Positions 7,051-14,390 of a stretch of 17,367 nucleotides of DNA are shown here, one piece after another. How positions within the stretch are numbered: the stretch's first letter is position 1; each line of letters opens with the position of its first letter. The DNA is from Clostridia bacterium (GTDB lineage: Bacteria > Bacillota > Clostridia > Christensenellales > Borkfalkiaceae): contig CAAGGZ010000036.1 of the NCBI GenBank assembly GCA_900769545.1, forward strand, positions 1 through 17,367, in the 5' to 3' direction. The position numbers and the translations under genes are program-made. The notes beneath the pieces are model-generated. The model searched no databases, was not told the origin of the DNA, and was given only the letters and a program-made list of their open reading frames with translations.

Positions 7051-9147
7051 TTATTCCTCTTCCGCTTCTTTATCTTTCTTGCCAATTTTATTGGCCTTGT
7101 TAAATTCCTCGCGGAACAGTTCTATTTCTTCGACTTCACGTTTTTTCTCGCTCGTGAAACGCGTATAAATTTCCTGCAAGCCTTCTTCTACTGCGTCAAT
7201 ATCATTGACCGCTTTTCTGCCTCTTTCCACGTTACCCGTCGCCACGTCGTATATTTCGACAACCTGTGGCAAACGTTTACTTTCTCGAATATAAGAAATT
7301 AAACGTACCAAGCCAATCGTAATAATGATAATCACAAAAATAACGAGAGGCATTATCAAGCCTGCAAGGCTTTCCTTCCAGTCTCCTTTATTGAGCCCTT
7401 CTTTCACAAGGAACAGCGCTACCAGAGCAAACCCCAATACCAAATAAGAAAAATGGAACAGAAATACAAACAAATTGTTAGAGAAGAACTTTGCCTTTAC
7501 GTGACGAACACGAGCCAACGCTTCATGCTCACGAACGTAATTCTTCCACATATTTTCGGCAATTTTGCTCTTTTTGGCTTCCAAGCTGGAAATCGCCTTA
7601 CTCATATGCGCTTCACACTCGGAATAACTATCTTCACAACGCTTCGCGCCTACCGCTTTACGAATCTTTTGCGCAACGTCCTTATAGATTTCACTCTCTT
7701 CAGGAATGGAATACGCAACCGCATTTGCATATTCTTCCATTTCATCGATAAATTCCGATTTTTCTACGCATTTATTAACAAGCGTATTGGAATCCTTCGC
7801 CTCAAACGTAGCCAAAATCTTAATCCACCACATATTACCGTACTGCGGTTGATGCTTCAAAAGACGGTCAGACCATTCCTGGCACTTTGCAAAATCACGC
7901 TTCGCAAACGCATTCATTGCCAACGTTTCATACGTGGCAACACGTTTTTGCACAACGTCTTCGTAAACCTGCTTTTCTTCGGGACTTGCAAATTCCAAAG
8001 CATTGGTAAGTCGAGCGTCGTCCGTCCAATCGTCCGAATGACAAAGAATAAGCTCTTTATTATTCGAGCACTGGTACGCAGCCAACAGCGAGCCCCAATA
8101 CGCGCGAGCATATCTCGGGTCTATATCGAGCACTTTGTCGAAATAGTCTACCGCCTTATAGTATTCGTGATTCCCCAAGAATACCATAGCGCGAGAATAC
8201 AAACTTTCTTTAGATGCCGCCAATACGTTCGCCGCCTCGTCCGCATCGGGATTGTTGCCGCGAATAAGCTTTTTAACGCCGTCGCAAAGGTCTTGCATAA
8301 ACCCGATTTTAGACATATCTTGCGCCTGAATTGCCGCCAATTCTTCGGGCAACTGGTATGCAGACATATCCTTATAGGCAGGAATAATATGTTTGTCGTG
8401 ATCCTTGTTCATAAAGTCAAGGAAACGGCTCCATTCGTTCTTTACCCAAGTTGCTTCAAAATGCTCCGGTTTCGTACCGAGAACAATCATAACTTTTGCG
8501 CTGCTGAGCGCCGCATAAATGAGCGGTTCGTAATTCGCGCCGACTTTTCCTTCCAGCGTCTTTCTCGCAAAGAACGTCTTGATATTCATTCTACCCAATT
8601 CATTGTAGATATTCTGCGCCAATACGCTGTCCTGCGTTCTATTGCCGTCGTTGTCGCTCTCCTTATAGCAAATGAAAACGTCAAACTTTTCCTGAATATC
8701 GGACAAATGAATAATTTCTTTTTGAATGCGGTCTATTTGTTTTGCGTAAGTTTCGTAAACCTGTCTCTTTTCTGCGTCTGCAAATCGAAGCGCTGATTTA
8801 TAATCAACGTCCAACAAAATGGAGGTACGACTTGCACGGTGACAAGTAGGAATACGGTTCCCCGTTTTCGGGTCTTCAACGAACTCAATACCGTAACGGC
8901 AAAGCACCAAACCCCAGAGCGCGTCTGCGTCCTCGCAGTTGTCCGCTAAAATGGATTCGTACACGCCGATTGCTTTATCGAAGTTACAGTTCTGACGCAA
9001 ATACGTTGCGCGGTTGAACAAGTTCCCCTTTCTTTCGATTTCCTTAGGAATGGTAAACGTCGAACCGCAATATTTACAAATACCTATCGATTTATCTGCG
9101 GAGATCTCAAGCTCCCCACAGCACATTTCACATTGTAATAAAGCCAT
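7051..9147 (-). CDS. Zinc-ribbon / helical-repeat / TIR / two-TM membrane protein
   Basis: A 698-residue protein. Residues 6-27 form a zinc ribbon (C6-x2-C9, C24-x2-C27). Residues ~40-150 are helical, TPR-like. Residues ~153-290 are a TIR domain: FDVFICYKESDNDGNRTQDS, KTFFARKTLEGKVGANYEP, a SSAKVMIVLGT strand and WVKNEWSRFL. E207 in the NYEP motif is the most plausible NADase-type glutamate, an inference from bacterial TIR alignments. Residues ~310-540 hold further TPR-like units (YSRAMVFLGNHEYYKAVDYFDKVLDIDP). Two helices (~556-580 and 596-618) anchor it, leaving a charged coiled C-terminus. Bacterial TIR domains often cleave NAD or make cyclic-ADP-ribose signals, commonly in anti-phage defence. 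The ATG overlaps the upstream stop by one base (TAATG) with GAGAGGTG 7 bp upstream. No SIR2 or other Thoeris partner is adjacent. Function is unassigned. Confidence 0.88.
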   Translation of the reverse strand: MALLQCEMCCGELEISADKSIGICKYCGSTFTIPKEIERKGNLFNRATYLRQNCNFDKAIGVYESILADNCEDADALWGLVLCRYGIEFVEDPKTGNRIPTCHRASRTSILLDVDYKSALRFADAEKRQVYETYAKQIDRIQKEIIHLSDIQEKFDVFICYKESDNDGNRTQDSVLAQNIYNELGRMNIKTFFARKTLEGKVGANYEPLIYAALSSAKVMIVLGTKPEHFEATWVKNEWSRFLDFMNKDHDKHIIPAYKDMSAYQLPEELAAIQAQDMSKIGFMQDLCDGVKKLIRGNNPDADEAANVLAASKESLYSRAMVFLGNHEYYKAVDYFDKVLDIDPRYARAYWGSLLAAYQCSNNKELILCHSDDWTDDARLTNALEFASPEEKQVYEDVVQKRVATYETLAMNAFAKRDFAKCQEWSDRLLKHQPQYGNMWWIKILATFEAKDSNTLVNKCVEKSEFIDEMEEYANAVAYSIPEESEIYKDVAQKIRKAVGAKRCEDSYSECEAHMSKAISSLEAKKSKIAENMWKNYVREHEALARVRHVKAKFFSNNLFVFLFHFSYLVLGFALVALFLVKEGLNKGDWKESLAGLIMPLVIFVIIIITIGLVRLISYIRESKRLPQVVEIYDVATGNVERGRKAVNDIDAVEEGLQEIYTRFTSEKKREVEEIELFREEFNKANKIGKKDKEAEEE

Positions 9148-10373
9148 TACTTCGCACCTCTCAGTTGATCGTGTTTCTTACAGTTACGCGTATATATCAT
9201 CATATGAATCTTCCAAGGCAACCAACTAATAACAATCATTGCGATGGGAAGAATCAGTGTCAATGCGAGCAATTTATAATCCAACGCACAAGTGACAATG
9301 TCACTGGATTTACAAAGGAAATAACACGTAACCGCCAAAGCGATAGAAATGCTTTGCATAACGACCATTAAAATCGAAGTTCTTTGCGCATAGCGCAAGC
9401 TGTAATATTGACGAGTTTCATCACCCGCAAATACGTCTAAATAATAAGCGATGGTAGACAAAGCCAAGAATGGCAACAATGCGCCGAATATACCCGTTAT
9501 AAAGTACATAAATAAAGAAATCAACACACCTTGAGGCAAATCTGCAATCTCATTAAGCAACGCTTTCCATTCCATATCGTTACTCAAATTGAGGAAGTCC
9601 ATATTGATGAACGACGCGTCCTCCGTGAGCATATAGATACCAATCGCCAAAAGCACGCCGATGACGCTACATACCACTCCGCCCAAGCGTTTATTCCAAT
9701 CGGGCTTAAACAATCTAATAATGATATAGACAAGGGTTGTCCACAAAATTACTTCATAAAATACGCCCAAGTTCAACGTACGGCAGAAGAAGCAATTCGG
9801 GTTGTATTTCGCAAAGAATTTCCACAAAACGGCAATCGCCAAGGGGGTAGCCACATGGTCAAAACGCACTTTGTGTCCCTTCTTTATCAACGCAATAATA
9901 GCATATATAATTTGCGTCGCATATGTACCCAACGCCAACAGCGTAATAATGATTTGGAAGAAGCTCCAATAATTCAATCCGGTAATTGCGTCAATCATTT
10001 CACTGTAAATATCGGAAAAAGCTAACGCCAAGTGCCCAAATTCAAAGATAGACAGTATAACAAGCGCTATACCTAACACAAATAATACAAGATTGAATAT
10101 TTTCTGATTGAGAAACTTTTCTCTAAATTGTGCAAAAGTCATCGTAGGCTTTTTTACTACAGCCGTTACGGGAGCTGCCGCCGCAGGCATTGCGCTCGCC
10201 GACTGCGCAGGAGCCATATCATTCGCTACCTGCCCCTGCGAATCCCCGACAACGTTCATCGACCCTGTCTCCCCTGCAGGCGTCTGCGCCGTAACAACTT
10301 CCGCATTTTGATAAACGGCAGGTTGCTCCTGCGAAGTAGACGTGGGTTGTGTTTCCGTTTCTTTCATTTCCAT
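9147..10373 (-). CDS. Polytopic membrane protein with low-complexity N-terminus
   Basis: A 408-residue protein of no family I can name. Residues 1-75 are hydrophilic and low in complexity (Thr, Gln, Pro, Ala), probably disordered and cytoplasmic. About eight hydrophobic segments follow at 92-112, 138-163, 174-188, 204-222, 230-249, 282-312, 333-354 and 367-386, and a basic C-terminal tail (NCKKHDQLRGAK) suggests a cytoplasmic end. A loop near 190-200 carries NPNCFFC, two cysteines that could bind metal or form a disulphide. It is the second gene of the operon, 21 bp after the pseudokinase gene and overlapping the TIR gene by one base, so it is probably made in step with them as a membrane partner or channel/scaffold. 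The start is the ATG at 10373 with AGAGG about 11 bp upstream, a somewhat long spacing. No transporter signature is visible. Confidence 0.8.
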   Translation of the reverse strand: MEMKETETQPTSTSQEQPAVYQNAEVVTAQTPAGETGSMNVVGDSQGQVANDMAPAQSASAMPAAAAPVTAVVKKPTMTFAQFREKFLNQKIFNLVLFVLGIALVILSIFEFGHLALAFSDIYSEMIDAITGLNYWSFFQIIITLLALGTYATQIIYAIIALIKKGHKVRFDHVATPLAIAVLWKFFAKYNPNCFFCRTLNLGVFYEVILWTTLVYIIIRLFKPDWNKRLGGVVCSVIGVLLAIGIYMLTEDASFINMDFLNLSNDMEWKALLNEIADLPQGVLISLFMYFITGIFGALLPFLALSTIAYYLDVFAGDETRQYYSLRYAQRTSILMVVMQSISIALAVTCYFLCKSSDIVTCALDYKLLALTLILPIAMIVISWLPWKIHMMIYTRNCKKHDQLRGAK

Positions 10374-10394
10374 AATCGTACTTACCTCTCCAAC

Positions 10395-12116
10395 TTATCT
10401 CACCAATAACTGGTTGCGCATCTGTATCTTTGCCCCCAAAGCATACGCAACGTCTGATAAACGTTTTCTGTTTTCTTGCGTGTTTTCCGCCAAACATTTT
10501 TCAATTAAGTTCGGCAATTTATCAATCATTTGCCCGATTTCCGTCTCTGCCGCGATAATCTTTTTATCCGAACATTCCCCGAAATCCGCCGCAAATTTCA
10601 AAGCTTCCGCCGCGTTACGAACGGTCTTTGCAATAGGCACCAATTCTTCCACGCGCGTTTTTTCAAACTTCACGCAAGCGCCAACCAAGTTAAAGTACGG
10701 CTCTCTACCGCAGTAGATAGCGTCTATTACGGGACGTCTCTTACGGTCATGGAAATATTTACCCATAACAATTAGAGATCCCACTACGCCTGCAAGCAAA
10801 ACGTAGTGCAATACAACAAGCCCAATCGTTATGTACGTTGCCCCTAACAACTCATCAATGTCGGGATATACAAGGCTTACGATATTATCCACGTCCGCAA
10901 ACAACCATTGCGTAAAGGAAATTACATTTTCATACAACAGCGGTACAAGCACCACGTAAAAACATACAAACAATGCCGCAAACAAAACGGGCGCTATACA
11001 TACCAACAACGTTTTGAGTTTCGAACCCGTCAGCTTCTTATCCTTTTCAGGAATCCCTATCGGTGTTTTATCTTCGGGAAGCGCCTTAGGCGGAGCCTGT
11101 TTTACTTCCGCAGATTCTTCCGCAGTTTCCTGTACGGATACCGCTATCGGCTCCATAACAACGTCCTTGGTGGCTTTCGTTTCCAAAGCGTCGATAGGCG
11201 TATCCAAATACTCTTGAGCGAGTACCTTTTCTGCGTCTTCCAACGCCTGTAAAAATTCATCGGCGGTGTTGTATCTTTCCGCGCGCGGCATAATCGCCTT
11301 GCGCACAACTTCACCGAGTATATTATCTGCTCCGTAAGGCAAGGAAACGATTGCTCCACGCAAGCGTCTTTCAAAGGCAATGTCCTCATCCGTCCTTGTG
11401 TAAGGCTCGGGGAAGGTCGGTAACAATGGATTGCGCAAACGGTTCAATAAGCGATACAACATCATGCCCAACGCATAAAGATCCACGCTCACATCGAAAC
11501 GTTTCCCCAAATATAATTCGGGGGCAATATCCTTGCGATTCTCTCTTTCCACCTGCTCGATGGGAGAGCCCTTTACCGCCTTAGGTACGTCAAAACCGCC
11601 CAATTTAAACTTCCCGTTTTTGTCTATGAAAACGGTATTTTCATTGATACCGCGGTGGAAAACTTTCTCGCTGTGGCATACTCTCAAGCCTGCCAAAACG
11701 TCTTTGCCCAATTTGATAACGTCCTTTACCGTCAAAGGAGTTTGCTCCGCATACTCCGAAAACGGCGTAAGATTATCCATTACCACATACACATTGTAGG
11801 TATGTTCCCCCGTTTTTACAATATTGCTGTCATAATACTGAACAAGCTGTTCTTTTGCTGATTGCGACAACGATTTTGCAACCGTCAGTTCATTCTCAAC
11901 GTCCTTCATCATTCTCGCAATATATGCGTCGACTTTCGCAGCCTTTCCACCATACGCGTTTTGAATACTATGATATTGCTCCTCAGCAGGAACGATTATA
12001 TGGCGGATTGCCTTTACGTCCGCCCCGTCATCTGTCGATGCTTTATATACAGAGCCGTATACATCCGAACGTATTTTTTCGTCAACGGTAAAGCCTAATA
12101 TTTTTTCTCCTGTCAT
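10395..12116 (-). CDS. Membrane-anchored Ser/Thr-kinase-like protein, predicted pseudokinase
   Basis: A 573-residue protein. Residues 1-298 have the eukaryotic-like kinase fold: a degenerate glycine loop (SDVYGSVYKA, 17-26), an alphaC Glu (E76), IAPELY (197-202, the APE motif) and D212-LYALG (alphaF Asp). The catalytic positions are altered. The VAIK-type Lys appears to be R38, HRD is H154-R155-G156 with the following Lys as Asn, and DFG is G174-F175-D176. It is therefore predicted to be catalytically dead and to act as a scaffold or ligand sensor. A charged linker (300-365) precedes two transmembrane helices (~369-394, 428-451) around a ~33-residue external loop, then a helical cytoplasmic tail. 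It is the first gene of the operon. The ATG at 12116 has AAGGAG 10 bp upstream. Residual atypical kinase activity cannot be excluded. Confidence 0.85.
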   Translation of the reverse strand: MTGEKILGFTVDEKIRSDVYGSVYKASTDDGADVKAIRHIIVPAEEQYHSIQNAYGGKAAKVDAYIARMMKDVENELTVAKSLSQSAKEQLVQYYDSNIVKTGEHTYNVYVVMDNLTPFSEYAEQTPLTVKDVIKLGKDVLAGLRVCHSEKVFHRGINENTVFIDKNGKFKLGGFDVPKAVKGSPIEQVERENRKDIAPELYLGKRFDVSVDLYALGMMLYRLLNRLRNPLLPTFPEPYTRTDEDIAFERRLRGAIVSLPYGADNILGEVVRKAIMPRAERYNTADEFLQALEDAEKVLAQEYLDTPIDALETKATKDVVMEPIAVSVQETAEESAEVKQAPPKALPEDKTPIGIPEKDKKLTGSKLKTLLVCIAPVLFAALFVCFYVVLVPLLYENVISFTQWLFADVDNIVSLVYPDIDELLGATYITIGLVVLHYVLLAGVVGSLIVMGKYFHDRKRRPVIDAIYCGREPYFNLVGACVKFEKTRVEELVPIAKTVRNAAEALKFAADFGECSDKKIIAAETEIGQMIDKLPNLIEKCLAENTQENRKRLSDVAYALGAKIQMRNQLLVR

Positions 12117-12221
12117 CTTGGATATACTCCTTTGATTTCATTCCGTCGCCGCTACCCCTTGCGACGTTTCTCTACAAATGGACATTCCTAAAAAAGTAAA
12201 TTAACCCACTTATACGATTCT

Positions 12222-12250
12222 ACTTTACTACATTTTTATATAAATGTCAA
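12222..12250 (-). promoter_or_regulatory. Predicted promoter of the pseudokinase/TIR/SPFH operon
   Basis: On the minus strand, a perfect TTGACA (12245-12250), a 17-bp spacer and TAAAGT (12222-12227). The -10 is two mismatches from consensus, so moderate or regulated strength is plausible. The leader would be about 100 nt and shows no obvious riboswitch or hairpin. I see no internal promoter later in the operon. Confidence 0.6.
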
Positions 12251-12329
12251 GCCCTTACGCCAAATTTTAGTATTTTGACAAAAAACGCCCCTTTTTACGC
12301 TACACTTTTGTATTATTTTGTTGAAAATA

Positions 12330-12358
12330 TTGACATTGTGTTCCTTTTGTTGTATAAT
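12330..12358 (+). promoter_or_regulatory. Consensus sigma-A promoter of the acyltransferase gene
   Basis: A perfect TTGACA (12330-12335), a 17-bp spacer and a perfect TATAAT (12353-12358). This is the strongest promoter in the window. Its -35 box is 79 bp from the divergent operon's -35 box. Confidence 0.85.
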
Positions 12359-12390
12359 AATCCACGAAATATATATTTGTGAGTATTATT

Positions 12391-13653
12391 ATGAAAATAA
12401 AAACAAAAAAAGTCACTTATGAAGAAGCAATGGCAATTTCTATTCCCAAAAGAAAAAAGTTGCCAACCCCCAGCTTCTTATTCAAAGCGCTCATTCGCTT
12501 GCTCTCTATTCCCGACTTGGTCGCAACAAAATTTTCGTACACCAAATCGCGTATGGAAAAAGCAGGTAAGGGACCTTATCTCATATTGATGAACCACTCC
12601 AGCTTCATCGATTTGAAAATCGCCTCGAAAATTTTCTTTTGGAAGCCCTACTATATCGTATGCACTTCCGACGGTTTTATCGGTAAAAATTGGCTAATGC
12701 GCCGCATCGGCTGTATCCCTGCCAAAAAATTCGTTGCCGATATTTCCATGACAAGAGATATTTTCCGAGCGATTAAGGAAAAGAAAAAAAGCGTACTCCT
12801 TTTCCCGGAAGCAAGCTATACCTTCGACGGAACGGCAACGCCGCTGCCGAGAAGATTGGGGCAGCTTTTGAAAAAATTGGACGTTCCCGTAGTGTCCGTC
12901 ATCACCGAAGGCGCATTTTTACGCCAACCCCTTTATAACGATTTAAAGCTCCGAAAAACGAAAGTTTCCGCAAAAGTCACCTGTCTTTTAACAAGAGAGG
13001 AAATCGCTGAAAAATCGGTAGACGAGCTGGACGAAATCCTCGATAAAACCTTTACTTTCGACAATTTCGCCCGTCAATACGAGACAAAAACCAAAATCGA
13101 CGTTCCTTTTAGAGCAGATAAACTCAACCGAATTTTGTATCGTTGCGCAGCCTGCAACACGGAAGGCGAAATGGAGGGCAAGGGCGTCGAGCTCACCTGT
13201 CACCATTGCGGTAAAACGTATACGATGGACGAGTATGGGCGGCTCAACGCCATTCACGGCGAGACGGAGTTCCCTCATATTCCCGATTGGTTTGCCTGGC
13301 AACGCGAGTGCGTGAAAAACGAGCTTCTAAACGGCGAATACGAGCTCGATTTGGACGTAGACATCGGCATTATGATTGATTTCAAAGCTATTTATATGGT
13401 CGGTGAAGGTAGACTTATTCATAACAAGGACGGATTCACCCTAACGGGTTGCGATGGAAAATTGGAGTATACGCAATCCCCTCTTTCCTCGTATGGGTTA
13501 TATTCCGATTATTATTGGTATCAAATCAACGACGTCATTTGTATTGGCGATAAAAAGTATCTTTATTACTGTTTCCCGAAGCAAAAAGACGTGGTTACAA
13601 AAGCCCGTTTCGCGGCAGAAGAACTTTACAAAATCAAAAAACAGACGGTGTAA
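12391..13653 (+). CDS. PlsC-like acyltransferase with C-terminal zinc ribbon
   Basis: A 420-residue protein. The N-terminal half is a lysophosphatidate-acyltransferase-type (LPLAT) domain: N68-H69-SSFI-D74 is the catalytic H-x4-D motif and F138-P-E140-A is the FPEG-type substrate block with Ala in place of Gly. Residues 252-273 form a zinc ribbon (C252-x2-C255, C270-x2-C273). The last ~130 residues are a Tyr-rich region of unknown fold. The family transfers acyl chains to glycerolipid or other acceptors at the membrane; here the acceptor is unknown and this need not be the housekeeping plsC. The start is the ATG at 12391; the in-frame GTG at 12379 has no ribosome site and may itself be part of a weak GTGAG site for the ATG. 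It is divergent from the TIR/SPFH operon, whose proteins also carry zinc ribbons, and is probably a single-gene unit. Confidence 0.85.
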   Translation: MKIKTKKVTYEEAMAISIPKRKKLPTPSFLFKALIRLLSIPDLVATKFSYTKSRMEKAGKGPYLILMNHSSFIDLKIASKIFFWKPYYIVCTSDGFIGKNWLMRRIGCIPAKKFVADISMTRDIFRAIKEKKKSVLLFPEASYTFDGTATPLPRRLGQLLKKLDVPVVSVITEGAFLRQPLYNDLKLRKTKVSAKVTCLLTREEIAEKSVDELDEILDKTFTFDNFARQYETKTKIDVPFRADKLNRILYRCAACNTEGEMEGKGVELTCHHCGKTYTMDEYGRLNAIHGETEFPHIPDWFAWQRECVKNELLNGEYELDLDVDIGIMIDFKAIYMVGEGRLIHNKDGFTLTGCDGKLEYTQSPLSSYGLYSDYYWYQINDVICIGDKKYLYYCFPKQKDVVTKARFAAEELYKIKKQTV

Positions 13654-13668
13654 GCCGTCTGTTTTTTT
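13636..13668. terminator. Bidirectional terminator overlapping the acyltransferase stop codon
   Basis: ACAGACGG (13641-13648) pairs with CCGTCTGT (13655-13662), extended by an A-run on the left and a T-run on the right; the loop is TGTAAG. The TAA stop of the plus-strand gene (13651-13653) lies in the loop, so its last codons form part of the stem. The T-run serves the plus strand and the A-run serves the convergent SGNH lipoprotein gene ending at 13672. Confidence 0.92.
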
Positions 13669-13671
13669 GAT

Positions 13672-14379
13672 TTATTCTTGATTTTCAAGCTCCCAAACCG
13701 CAAGCTGTTTTTCAATCGCAGGCGTAATTTGCTCCGTTAACACCTCGTACCCTTTTGCCGTTAAATGACCGCCGTCTGTTGTATACTCGGAGTATATTCC
13801 CCCCGTTTCCAAATGGAACAACGCCGAATATAAATCCACGTACTCATAACCGTATTTTTCTGCGAGTAGCTTAATCGTTACGTTATTATACGCCGCAAGT
13901 TGATTTTTCGCGCCCCACCATTCTCCGCTCATAGAAGTCAACGAAAGCAAAATAACCTCTGTATTCGGCGCATACTGTTGGAAGCCTTTTAATATATTTT
14001 CGTAGTTATCGAACATCGTATCCATATTGTTTGCGCCAATCAGCATTACCGCAACTTTGGGCTGCAAATCATACAAAGATACTTGTAATCTGCCCTCCAA
14101 ATCCACCGTCGTATCGCCACCTATCCCCCGATTGACAACCAGATACTGTGGATAATATTCCTGTACGTTATATCCGTCCGTCAAGCTGTCGCCAAGGAAT
14201 GCAACGTCTACCTCGAAATCCTCGTAACGGCTATTTTCTTCCTCGTACATAGCAATCTTTGCCGCGCGATACTCTGCAACTTGCTGTAACCATTCATTGT
14301 TTTCTGCTTCTTTTTTACAACCGCAAAAAGCCGTCAAACCAAGCAAACAAGAAACTATAATACAAATCCACTTCCTCAT
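13672..14379 (-). CDS. Exported SGNH/GDSL lipoprotein hydrolase
   Basis: A 235-residue protein from the chosen start. The N-terminus MRKWICIIVSCLLGLTAF followed by C19-G-C21 looks like a lipoprotein signal peptide with C21 as the likely lipidated Cys (-1 Gly; the -3 Phe is atypical). The mature protein has canonical SGNH blocks: G63-D64-S65-LTDG, RGIGGDTT, IGANNMD and D202-GGH205. It would act at the outer face of the membrane as an acyl/carbohydrate esterase with unknown substrate. The start may be the ATG at 14379, with AGGGA about 5 bp upstream, or the ATG two codons earlier at 14385, with GGAG 10 bp upstream. It follows the larger SGNH lipoprotein gene by 5-11 bp, so the two are co-transcribed, and ends at a bidirectional terminator. 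Confidence 0.87.
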   Translation of the reverse strand: MRKWICIIVSCLLGLTAFCGCKKEAENNEWLQQVAEYRAAKIAMYEEENSRYEDFEVDVAFLGDSLTDGYNVQEYYPQYLVVNRGIGGDTTVDLEGRLQVSLYDLQPKVAVMLIGANNMDTMFDNYENILKGFQQYAPNTEVILLSLTSMSGEWWGAKNQLAAYNNVTIKLLAEKYGYEYVDLYSALFHLETGGIYSEYTTDGGHLTAKGYEVLTEQITPAIEKQLAVWELENQE

Positions 14380-14390
14380 AAACATCCCTG

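Noticed and set aside
7453..8796. Long plus-strand open frame (about 447 codons) opposite the TIR gene
   Set aside because: Antisense to a protein with clear zinc-ribbon and TIR motifs; the translation is rich in Arg, Phe, His and Ile with no motif, and there is no ribosome site.
7051..9147. Thoeris defence system
   Set aside because: There is a TIR protein but no SIR2- or SLOG-type ThsA partner adjacent, and the TIR architecture (zinc ribbon, TPR, two TM) differs from ThsB.
10395..12116. Active PknB-type Ser/Thr kinase
   Set aside because: HRD, DFG and the VAIK Lys are all altered, and there are no PASTA domains.
12117..12221. Riboswitch or structured leader before the pseudokinase gene
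   Set aside because: The ~100-nt leader shows no convincing conserved riboswitch core or terminator/anti-terminator pair by eye.
12275..12300. Second TTGACA box in the divergent region as an extra promoter
   Set aside because: No acceptable -10 box at 16-18 bp; the nearest TACACT-like sequence is about 20 bp away.
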